This document shows, one piece after another, positions 1 to 11,998 of a DNA stretch of 54,514 bases. Both the position numbers and the translations under genes were made by a program. Each line of letters begins with the position of its first letter. Position 1 is the stretch's first letter. The notes beneath the pieces are model-generated. The model did not search any database. It saw nothing but the letters and a program-made list of their open reading frames with translations, and was not told where the DNA came from. This DNA comes from Chromera velia (taxonomy: Eukaryota > Sar > Chromeraceae): assembly GCA_018398765.1 (NCBI GenBank), contig JAHBMJ010000183.1:1-54514 (forward strand). The letters are read 5' to 3'.

Positions 1-2400
<2,400 letters not shown>

Positions 2401-2428
2401 TCTAATCGGACCGCGTGTCTCCACTCAC

Positions 2429-2506
2429 CTCGCGCTTTTCCATTTGGGCCGTCAACTCGTTCATCGGGTCTTTCAACTTCACCAGGCCCTGCACGTATTG
2501 ATCCAT
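2429..2506 (-). CDS. Possible short coding exon (unrecognised)
   Basis: A 26-codon minus-strand open stretch starts at an ATG (2506-2504) and ends at a good donor (GAG followed by GTGAGT). It reads MDQYVQGLVKLKDPMNELTA and continues for six residues; it is hydrophilic and probably helical. It lies just downstream of the HNH-nuclease ORF on the same strand and could be its last exon or the first exon of a separate small gene. No family recognised and no continuation exon resolved. Confidence 0.18.
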
Positions 2507-2624
2507 AGATATGACACATAAACATGAACACACAATTTTGGTTGCCTCCTTAATTGGGATCATACGGCCGATCGATTTCACCAACTCAAGGGGGGCCCTC
2601 CTCGTCCATGTGCCGACGTTGTGT

Positions 2625-3677
2625 CTATATTCTTTCCGCTCTCAAAGAAAATCTCTTCCCCCGTTCCTCCGAGGGCCAATAGCGTCGCAAACCTGATATC
2701 AGCCTAGCCTTCAAAAAAAGAAAAGACGGAAAAAGGAGAGCTGCGGAGGTACGTTTTTTTGAAAATACTTGATGACAGAAAGGAGTACCGTAGGCCTTGC
2801 ATCGCCTGACATTCAAATTTCTTTCCTGTAGTACGTGTTCCACCATGTGCGTCACTTTCTCGCGTGACATCTGCGCTGATCCAGTCACCTTCTCTGGACA
2901 TCGAGCGCGGCCTGTGTAGTCAGCGCTGTTGAATTCCCCACAAATCAGCACACAGTTCTCCGGTGTGTAGCCTTTCTGGTTATTCACCCGCTCGATCGAA
3001 ATTCGCCAATCCATATCCCGATGATGTCCGAAAGGGATGTTCGAGTACGCACACCGCAACCCCTGGCTCTCCAGCATTTCGCATATATCCGTCCACTTAA
3101 TTGTGTGAATTCCAGCTACCTCCCGGCCTCGCCACTGCCGACCGCGTGCGTTCAGTCGACTTGAAAACAGCAGGCGGGCAGTTTCTCCCCGCAAAGTTGG
3201 GGCGTCTCTCATCTCATTCTCTCGTACGGGACCCCTAATTCTAAGTTCTTCCCACCCTTCCTCGGCTTCTGGCAATACCAGCTCCGCCTGCTTGCCTGGA
3301 AGGGACCGGACCTTCTCATGAGACCACATGTTGACAGTTTTCAACTTCTTGGACCCACACACTCGGACATACCGGGCAATGTTCAACTCCCGACAGATCC
3401 ACTGTACGTTTCCCACCTTGTATCCTTGGCTGGGGTTCAAACGCTCGAGACTCCCCCCCCAGTGCGTATGCTTTGCCGCTTACATCTGTATGCCTGAGTA
3501 ATTACACCGCTCGTTCTGAGAATGCCACAAATATGGCAGGTAATCTTTATCAAGAGGACATTCAACCAATCCCCACCTCTGTAAGCCGTGTTTCCGATGG
3601 CGGGCCCTCACGTTACTGAATGTCTTTGTCATAAGCATCTTGAACGCTGACATGCTTTGAAGATCCCTCTTCATCCC
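2625..3677 (-). pseudogene. Tandem HNH endonuclease-like ORF, interrupted by an in-frame stop
   Basis: Two copies of an HNH-nuclease module lie in one reading frame on the minus strand. The upstream module (3674-3390) has the family pattern: a basic FSNVRARHRKHG helix, W-x6-RCNYSGIQM, then SLERLNPSQGYKVGNVQWIC. The second (about 3180-2850) has W-x10-GLRCAYSNIPF, DWRISIERVNNQKGY and ENCVLICGEFN. The C-x-YSxI, SxERxN and KGY..xNxxxxCxEFN pattern is known from HNH proteins of large algal DNA viruses and of algal genomes that carry their genes. The expected role is metal-dependent DNA cleavage as a homing- or mobile-type nuclease. Oddity: a TAA (3482-3480) falls inside the first module, directly after SGIQM, while the same frame continues with the rest of the motif. 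Either the gene is decayed or a tiny intron is removed; GTAAGC overlaps the stop. An acceptor-like TTTCCAG at about 3678 suggests an upstream exon. Confidence 0.6.
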
Positions 3678-3696
3678 TGGAAACAGTCAAGATTTT

Positions 3697-4246
3697 ATGG
3701 CACTGAGCTGCCAGCAAAAAGTTATGTCGGCAAATTGTCTGCACAGGAAGGTGACGTTCAACTTACAACACAGCGTGATCGTTTCATCTGGATACGTCGA
3801 TATTCACGACCAGTTTGACCCAGCTGTTGCTTGTCCGATGTTGTGTTCAACCGCCGGCATCCTCAAAAGCTCGGGGGTAGATGTTCTCGACGACCTTTCG
3901 AAAACTTGCGAATCAGTGGTTTCCGATCAATCCCTGAAGAAAATTTGCACTCAAGTCATACTCAAGTCTCTCGATCGTTTTGCGACGTCATGACATGCTG
4001 ACAATCACCCCTGCCATGCGGTCAATGGGGGGGTACCCCATTAAAGCCGACGACGATGAGGGCTTTTTGCCGATCAATCCCCCGGCCCTCCCGCGCGCGG
4101 GGAGGGGGGGGGAGTTCCACGACGATGACGGACGGAGCTTCAATGACCCCCCCCCCCATTCAGCCCCCTCTCCATTGACTCTCACTGCCGCCCTCAACTA
4201 CAACGTCCTCTTCTGGCAGGCAGTGCATGAGGATGAGAGCGGATGA
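3697..4246 (+). CDS. Two overlapping unrecognised ORFs, doubtful
   Basis: An ATG-started 98-residue frame (3697-3993) has balanced amino-acid composition and several cysteines. An 88-residue frame (3980-4246) overlaps it by 14 bases in another phase and is rich in Asp, Pro and Gly. Read together they could be one decayed, frameshifted gene or two exons of something larger. No domain, signal peptide or membrane segment is visible and I do not recognise either. They lie just upstream of the HNH ORF on the opposite strand. Confidence 0.2.
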
Positions 4247-4667
4247 CCTGCAGCCACTGACCATACGACTGGCCACGGTCAACGAAAACCTGAGGAAAGC
4301 GAGAAGGCGATCGAGGTTTGTAGTCTAGTGAAAGAGACATGCCGTCTCCAGCCGTCTCCTGCAAAGTTCGTGAAGCAAGCCAGACAAACACTCCCAGAAC
4401 TTCATCTTACGATGTACTCTAGCATATCTTTGATAGGTGTCTATTCAAGAGTATCTGTAGGTGGCCGTATTGCGCATGTACACGGGGCCATTTTCGCCTA
4501 CCTCCGTGCCCCTTGCTTCTTCCTGTTTCGCTCTTCTGTCTTCTATCCATGAAAGATGGAGCTCGGGCTCGGGCTTGGAAAGAGGAGATCAGCAATGTGA
4601 CCACCCGGTATGTGAAGCATCAATTTGATAGAGCTTCGCCCAGCTCGCTGACACAATGAGTGGGTTT

Positions 4668-5560
4668 CCTTGTTCCCTTCCTTCCTTCCTTCCTTGCTTC
4701 CTTCGAAATCGTTCCCTTATTCCTTCTGTCCTTCCTTCTCTCTTTTTTCCTCTCTCTGTCCCCCACGCTCTTGGCCCTGTGTTGGTGTGTGTCTGTGTTC
4801 CTCTCGCTCCGCATGTGTATGTGTGTATGTATATGTGTATGTGTATCCCCCCCCCCGATGATGACAGTGGTGTGCCTGCCACTATCGGAGGGGGGCACAC
4901 AAACATGTAGGCACTCAGGGACGCACCACCGAAGGAATACAGGCCAGTGAGTCATTCAGTCAGCCAGCCAGCCAGTCAGTGAATCAGTCAGTCAGTCAGT
5001 CAATCAGTCAGTCAGACAACCAGTTAGTCAGTCAGTCAGTCAGTAAGTCAGACAACCAGTCAGTTAGTCAGTCAGTCAGCCAGCCAGTCAGTCAGTCAGT
5101 CAGTCAGTCAGTCAGTCAAACAACTAGTCAGTGAATCAGTCAGTCAGTCAGAAAGTCAGTCAGTCAGTCTGTATGCATGTATGTATGTATGTGCGTATGT
5201 GTATATGTATCCCCCCCCCGATGATGACAGTGGTGTGCCTGTCACTGTCAGAGGGGGCACACAAACATGTAGGCACCCAAGGAGGCACCAAGGCAGGCAC
5301 ACAGGCCAGCCAGTCAGTCAGTCAACCGCAGTCAGTCAACCAGTCAGTCAGTCAGAAAGTTAGTCTGCCAGGCAGTCAGCAAGTCAGTCAGTCAGTCAGT
5401 CAGTCAGTGATCTCTTCAGTCAGTCAGTCAGTCAATCAGAAAGTCAAAAAGTCAGGCAGTCAGGCAGTTAGCCAATCAACCAGTCAGTCAGCCAGCCAGA
5501 CAACCAGTCAGTCGGTCAGTCAGTCAGTCAGTCTGTCTGTGTCTATTTGTGCGTGCGTGC
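4668..5560. repeat. Compound tetranucleotide repeat block: (TTCC)n, (GTAT)n, (CAGT)n
   Basis: (TTCC)n occupies about 4670-4750. (TGTA)n lies at 4810-4845 and again at 5170-5210. A long imperfect (CAGT)n occupies about 4948-5165 and 5310-5535. A block of about 80 bases starting with C8-9 and GATGATGACAGTGGTGTGCC occurs twice, at 4849-4920 and 5211-5285, so the whole array looks like a segmental duplication. The open frames across it (Ser-Gln-Ser-Val repeats) are products of the repeat, not genes. Confidence 0.9.
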
Positions 5561-5631
5561 GTGCATGCATATGTGTGTGTGTATATGTGTGTGTATGTAT
5601 GTGTGTGTGTGCGTGCGTGCGTACTTTCTGT

Positions 5632-6050
5632 CCCCAGTCTCACTGTTCCACTTGTTCTGGTTCAAGAGGTATGCCTGCATGTCTACATATTTTCTTCCTT
5701 CTCTCTGCAGGTAAGTTGAGGGTCCATGGAGGTAGAAGCAGTACGGGTGTTTTGCAGGCAACGTCGCCTACCTGTTGCAAGTGGGGGGGTTCAAGAGGTA
5801 CAAGATGAACGTTTTTCTGCCTCCAGTCTCACTTATCCACTCATTCTGGTTCAAGAGGTATGCCTGCATGTCTGCATGTCTTCTTCCTTCTCTGTACAGG
5901 TGAGTTGAGGGTGCATGGAGGTACAAGCAGTTGGGATGTTTTGCAGGGAGAGATGTCGAATTGGAACAAGTGGGGGGGATCAAGAGGTACAGGATGGATA
6001 GCTTTCTCCCCTTTTGTCTCATTGTCCCACTCGTTCTGGTTCAAGAGTTA
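5632..6050. repeat. About 190-bp tandem repeat, 2.2 copies, with AG|GT splice-like core
   Basis: Unit starts near 5632, 5821 and 6010 (period about 190). Shared landmarks are CAGTCTCACT, TTCTGGTTCAAGAGGTATGC, CTTCCTTCTCT and GTTGAGGGT.CATGGAGGTA. Copies 1 and 2 each carry a pyrimidine tract ending in CAG immediately followed by GTAAGT (5710/5711) or GTGAGT (5899/5900). The third copy is cut short. No long open frame supports a coding role. Confidence 0.85.
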
Positions 6051-6334
6051 TAGGAGCCCACGAAGCTCGCCGCGAGGGCGCGTAGTCCGCCGTCTCCCTC
6101 AACTTGCAGTCTCCCCGATGACCGTACAGTCTTTTTTTTTTTGAAAGCTTCCACCGTGTGCTGACAGATGCTGATAGTGTGCTTCGATTTTCTTCTCGGC
6201 TAGAGGCTGTAGACATACACAGAGTCTCACAGAGGATCAGTCACCCCTTTGAGGCATATTGTTATCTGTGTTGATACTGTTGCCGTTGACTTACATTTTC
6301 TTCCCTCACTCGTGTTATTAATACTGTTCCCCCC

Positions 6335-7478
6335 ATGACCCCGACTGCGTGTTTCTTTCTACTTCTTTCTGTGACCGCCGCGGCGGAGTTTGTTGGTGGT
6401 CTATCACGTCGGCTGCTAGGTGAAGCGGAGCTGCAGCAAGAAAACCATCAGCTTCAGGTGAGGTTGCGGAACAGTGAATTTCATATGTTATGAATGCATG
6501 TGCTCACAGTCGTCCTTTCGAAGGAATAGCTCGTTGTACACCTCATAATTCTTCCACGTCTTTCAGGCGCTTCACACATCCCTCCCCTCCTCATTGTCTC
6601 TGCAGGTGGATAACGACCTGGCCGAACGCCAGAAACGAGTGTGCGATGAGGTGAAGAAGGGGCCGAAATCGACGCGTCACATTCGCGTGCGCGCAATTCT
6701 GGAGGAGACGGAAGAGCCAATGAGTACCCACATGTGGTGTCAGGTGGGATGGTTCCAGAGGGCCACGCCACTTGACTACGCAGCTGCATTCAATGACATG
6801 GCCACTGCTGAAATGTTGCTTGAGCACGGTGCGCTCGTGAATACTGACAGTTTTCGAAACCGCCACCCCCTCTTCAACACGATGGCCGGAGACCCACCTG
6901 CACCCAGTCCAGCGTTCGAACTGGTTGAGCTGCTTCTGGACCACGGGAGTGATGTGAGTAAGACGGACAACTGTCCTCTTTCTGGTGGTCAGACAGCTTT
7001 GCACGCAGCTGCTATGATTGGTCGAAATGATATTGTGGAGTTGTTGTTGAGTGGGGGTGCGGATGTGAACCCTGGAACCAACTCGGGGGGCAGAACACCG
7101 CTTCTGTATGCTATTTATGAGAAGAGCACCGATGTCGCACGGACATTGATTGAAGCAGGAGCGGATGTCAACACAACTGATAGCGATGGCGATACGGCGC
7201 TGCACAACACAGCAATCTATGGTTTGCCTGAGGTCATCGGACTGCTGTTAGAAAACGGTCACCGTGTTGACATCCACCCGCTCAACAACAAAGGGCAGAC
7301 AGCCCTGGACATTGCAGCAGAGGAGTCAACCGATAGGCGCGACTCGCCCTGTACAGAATGTGTGACTCTTCTTGAAGGGGCTGTTGATGCTGCAGAGGCT
7401 GAAGGAGAAGGAGAGAAGGTGTTAAGTTCCAGTGACGACTTCGCGGAGGCGGTTATGATTGGTGAGGGTGGTGAATGA
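6335..7478 (+). CDS. Secreted ankyrin-repeat protein (two exons)
   Basis: Exon 1 is 6335-6457 and exon 2 is 6606-7478, giving 331 codons plus TGA in one frame. The donor is CAG followed by GTGAGG, and the acceptor is TCTCTGCAG. The N-terminus MTPTACFFLLLSVTAAAEF is a typical signal peptide, followed by a short coiled-coil-like stretch (residues 30-55). Ankyrin repeats follow from about residue 95: TPLDYAAAFNDMATAEMLL, TALHAAAMIGRNDIVELLL, TPLLYAIYEKSTDVARTLI, TALHNTAIYGLPEVIGLLL and TALDIAAEES, about six repeats in all. The tail is acidic. Ankyrin repeats bind proteins and are usually cytosolic, so the signal peptide is notable. It implies passage through the secretory route or, in an alga with a complex plastid, possible plastid targeting. 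The start is the only ATG that gives a signal peptide in phase. No neighbour suggests a pathway. Confidence 0.85.
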
Positions 7479-8520
7479 ACAAGATGAGGTGGGTAAGGAG
7501 ATGAAAGTATAACAAGATAAAAGCAGTCTAGAGACTTTATCCCGGGGTAAGAAAGCAGCGGTTGATGTGTGCGAACAGAAGCGAAGAGTGGCAGCAAAGC
7601 GACGAGAAGACTGTATGCAACTCTTTGTTGTGACTATCTATCTGTGACTGTGCTTAGTGCAAATGAATGTGGGGAATGCTCCGATCGAGCATGTCATACC
7701 ATCGAAACCGATGTCGAGGAAGTCTGCATGACTCTGTTGTTTATCAATACTCTTGCGACCCCTTCTCTCTCTTCCCTTTCTTCTTTCTCTTCTGATGTAT
7801 TGCTTGTTCTCCAGACTGCATGTGTGTTGAGATGACGATTTTTGTGGACGAATGATGCATGGGAAAAGGGGAAAACCAAGTTGTGTGTGCAACTCTGTGG
7901 TTGATTTGGTTGTGCCTGTTTCTAATCTGACATCTTTTCATTTACAGCTTCGAATGACTTGAGTAGTACGTGCTCTCGTCTTGAATCGTCATTCCTTTTT
8001 TCGTATTGTTTTCGTGCCTTTTTTGTTCGAGCGTCCTCTATAAGACCCCTCTTCTCTTCAGCTCTTTCTAGGGTTCTTTCTGCCGCAAACTTGTTCCGTC
8101 CATGCTCCTGCTGCCTGGGTGCGAACACCGTGTGACCTTTCCGACTAGCTTTCCGAAAAGAAACCATGTCTACAACAATGTGCATTGCAAAGCTTGTATA
8201 ACAAGAGTATATAGGAATGATGTTCGTAAAATGAAGTTTAATGAACAAATGTTCAGCTTTTCTTAGCATAGCATAGCATAAAAAATAACAACTTTTCCCT
8301 GTCTAACGTTAGAAGTATCCAGCTAGCTCTGGGTATGGATAACACTGACGCATCATAGCATAGCATAGAATGTGAAGCTTCACTCACTCACAATCAAAAT
8401 ACAATGTATACTCTACATATAGAAGGTTATCACTGTAATTTTAAAAAATGATTGTACATGCATATATTCATGTTTTAATCTATAATAATGCATATCACCT
8501 TCATATAAGAGGCTAATGTC
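7479..8520. other. Non-coding stretch after the ankyrin gene
   Basis: Contains the 3' flank of the ankyrin gene. A minus-strand open frame of 115 residues (8269-7922) is rich in Arg, Lys and Glu and unrecognised; I do not support it as a gene. Short (TAGCA)n clusters occur at 8262-8281 and 8352-8368. AT content rises from about 8160. Confidence 0.5.
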
Positions 8521-9459
8521 CTGGACTGCCTGGCGGTGCCAGGACGACTCAGGTCAGATGGTGACACCAGCGTAGGCTCAGGCATTCTACACGCACCGAT
8601 GCGACGCGGGCCTTTCTGCAGGTATTTGAGTGCTGGGGTCTTGGTCTTTACGGACTGTGACTGCCTTGCAGATGAATTGGCTCTAGGATATGGATGTTGT
8701 CGTGTAGCTGCTGTCCTATAGCTTGAGTTTGTCCTGTCTCATGAATTCAGTCTGTTTGCATATCACATTTAATTCTTTGTCAAGTACGGGGATGAAAACG
8801 ACTGTTCTGGAGAGAGATTGGATTAGAAGGAATGAGATGTAGATTAGGTTGATCGAGGTATCTTGACGATCTTTACTTGAAACCTTTTGAACCTTCTGGA
8901 GTCAATCAGTTTAGGACAGAGTCTTTCTGCCGCCATCTAGCTTAGCCTCTTAAATGTCATGACTAGCTCGTGACATGATATGGTGACGCCAGGGGGCATG
9001 TGTCTTGGACTGCCTGGCAGCGCCAGGATGGCTCGGGTTGGATGGTAACACCAGCACGGGCTCAGGCATTCTACACGTACTGATGTGACGCGGGCCTTTC
9101 TGCAGGTGTTTGAGTGCCGGGGTCTTGGTCTTTATGTACTGTGACTGTCTTGCAGATGAGTTGGCTCTAGGACATGGATGTTGTTTTGTAGCTGCTGTCT
9201 TGTAGCTTAAGTTTGTCCTGTCTCATGAATTCAGTCTGTTTGCATGTCACGTTTAATTCTCTGTCAAGTACGGGGATGAAAACGACTGTTCTGGAGAGAG
9301 ATTGGATTAGAAGGAATGAGATGCGGATTAGGTTGATCGAGGTATCTTGACGATCTTTACTTAAAACCTTCTGAACCTTCTGGAGTCAATCAGTTTGGGA
9401 CAGAGTCTTTCTGCTGCTATCTAGCTTAGCCTCTTGGATATCATGACTAGCTCGTGACA
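8521..9459. repeat. 484-bp direct tandem duplication
   Basis: Copy 1 is about 8521-9004 and copy 2 about 9005-9459. Landmarks keep an exact 484-base offset along the whole length: GGACTGCCTGGC (8522 and 9006), CTCATGAATTCAGTC (8738 and 9222) and GACTAGCTCGTGACA (8961 and 9445). Divergence is a few percent, mostly transitions. It has no coding potential. It could be the remains of a repeat family such as a solo LTR or satellite monomer, but no terminal motifs confirm this. Confidence 0.9.
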
Positions 9460-10213
9460 CTAAGTTGTCACTAACTAGTGGACTAATATAGGATCACCGA
9501 TTACGTTGATCACTGCCAGGATTAGAGCCAGAGCCCCCAATTATACCCCCAATTAAAGGTTGCCAAGTTAGGTTGGTTTATCGGCTTAAACCATAGTACT
9601 TGCAAGAACTGTCGATAGGCTCGACGATACTAGACTCGATAACATTCGATAGCCAGGTCAATATGAATCCTAGTATGAATCTAAATAGAGATAAACTAGG
9701 AGATAAATCAATGAGTTATAATTAATTAAGGTGGTTAAAACCGTTAATCGTCATAATAATCGATCAAATTAATATAAATTCCGAGTCTTCAATTTTACTT
9801 TTTCAAAAATTGTAAAAGTGATGTACGGCCTAGCGTGCGGCATACGTTGTACGCCATCGGCCGGGATTCGGCCCATGGTTAAGCGTTTAATGTTCGGTAA
9901 GTCAACACAGGTGGTACAGGTTAAATTGACCAATTTGAATTGATTTCTGCCAAAGAGGCTCAAAACTAATTCTATTTTTAATTACAGCGCTGCACTAGCT
10001 TACCGAAGTCACACGGTTTCTAGCACGGTTTTTATGATTTTCACCACTGGCAGAAGCTGGCCTAAAATATATTTTATAAATAAAGAACTTAAATGTCAAT
10101 AGTTTAAGTAAAAGTCGTGCAATATAACTACGTATATAAGTTTTCATTAATTCTGGATATGTATGGATCATGGAATGTATAGAGATCATTTGTGGAATAA
10201 ACTCGGATTTGAG
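9460..10213. other. AT-rich spacer, no gene seen
   Basis: Base composition differs sharply from the coding regions on either side. Short open frames only. It contains the 3' flank of the sushi-protein gene (stop codon at 10216-10214). Confidence 0.5.
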
Positions 10214-11578
10214 TCATTGACTCTTTGAAGACTTCGTATTCGAGTTTTCTGGAGGTCCGTCTGGATAGCCCGCGGACATCTTGGGCCCGGGAAAACTCTC
10301 CTCACCTGAGACCTGAGTTTTTTCTTCGTCTTCGGGTAAGTATCCAGGATACCTGTCCCAGTTTCGGAAATCCTTCGGTTCTCCCACGTCCCAGCCTTCC
10401 CACAATTCAGACTTTGTTGTGTTATAGGCATCCAACACGACGTCTCCGTCTGGACCTCCTCTGATGTCCTTGATGTTGTTTTGCCATGGGGTTTTGGCCT
10501 TCCTTCTGGGATCAACGAGTGTTGGAAGAACAGGCTCGGAAAAGTAAAAGTCTTCACTTGTGCGATGCTCGGGGACTGCGTGGAGGTAATGATACTCTGG
10601 GTGGTACATGATCGTTTGCACGCTGTCTTGTGGGAACTTGCCGGAAGAAATCCTTTCTGAAGGCACCCACGTCCCACCGGCGTTGCAAAACGAATAGTAG
10701 ACCTCCCGTCCAGTTTCTCGCTTGCCGTCTGAGAGACGTTCAAAGACAACCCAACTTCCCCGGCCCCACCAACGCGAAGAACATTGGTTCTCTGACGGAC
10801 CCCACAACCCCCTCCAGCAATTGGTCGGGTCGCAACACCCGGGCCCCCATATTGCCCAGTGTTTGTACAATGGGATGGTCTCGTTGATGTTTTGGATGAA
10901 ATCAGGGTGTCGTCCCTCCGTTGCGAATTGAGTCTCTTTGTACATATCCTTCAGATCTTCGTCTGTGTTTGTGGAGTCCCCGACTTTCTTTTTCAAGGCA
11001 GCTGCCAGTCTTTCATACTTTTGCCAATTGTAGGTTGATTTCAGATCTCCCGGGTAGTTCCCCTCTCCCAACTCGTACATGGTCCACCATGGGGCGGCCA
11101 GGAGGCCCATAATTCTTCGAGCCTCTATTTTCCAAATCAACGCGGGCGCACGTTCTGCCCTCCCCAGCTGCATCCATCCATCACAAATCATGAAGCAGTC
11201 AGGACAGCAAAGAGAGGGAGCCACGCGGCTTTTTCTGTTTCGGTGCAAAGGAGAACAAAGACATGAACGAATCACCCCGAGGCTTAGAGGGAGGCTGGCG
11301 ATTGAGGAAGGGGGGGCGGGGGGGTAGAAATCAGGAACGAAACAAGAAGAAGGACTGAGGGGGGGTGGGGATCCAGAGCTTTTTTGAGTCTCTGGTCGAG
11401 AGTTATGGAGGGAGAAGGATCGATGGAGAACAATCTGAATAATTCGGGCTCTAGAAGGATGCATGCGGGCATAGAGCTTGGAAGAAGAGAATCATGTGGT
11501 CGAAGCCAACGTGCACATAATGAAGCAATGCGTGGAAATGAGAGGACAGGTACGTCCACATACAGAAAAAAAGACCAG

Positions 11579-11651
<73 letters not shown>

Positions 11652-11675
11652 CACACACGCACACACACACACAGA

Positions 11676-11725
<50 letters not shown>

Positions 11726-11998
11726 CAGAGAGAGAGAGACAGAGAGAGAGACAGAGAGAGAGAATAGAAGAAAACAGAGAGAGAGAGAGAGACGCACCCA
11801 CCGAGTCGTGTGTGTTCACGAAACTCCGCATTTCGTCTGAAGCGAGAGGTCCGTGTATTCTTTTCTTCATGGGTTTGGCGGGCGCCTCTGCCTGCACCTT
11901 CGCCTGGAGTTTGTAGTACTCGAGTCTGTTCTGCGTGAACAAAGGCAGCCACTGATTCTTCATCGGGTCGTAGATGTCGAAGGGTCCTGGGCAACCGC
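10214..11998 (-). other. C-terminal Trp-rich domain exons of the sushi-protein gene (unrecognised)
   Basis: Exon 11998-11802 starts [19 protein letters not shown] like a CCP beginning, then turns basic and helical. The last exon (11167-10214, 317 residues plus TGA) has many tryptophans: [75 protein letters not shown] Pro, Ser and Lys tail follows. No family recognised. The Cys/Trp content suggests an extracellular fold, perhaps glycan-binding. The intron between the two exons holds long (AC)n and (GA)n runs. Confidence 0.7.

Noticed and set aside
4948-5540. Regular short repeats that might suggest a CRISPR array
   Set aside because: Units are 4 bases with no unique spacers, and the genome is eukaryotic.
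5131-5808. 225-residue plus-strand frame of Ser-Gln-Ser-Val repeats
   Set aside because: It is the open phase of a (CAGT)n repeat with no unique sequence around it.
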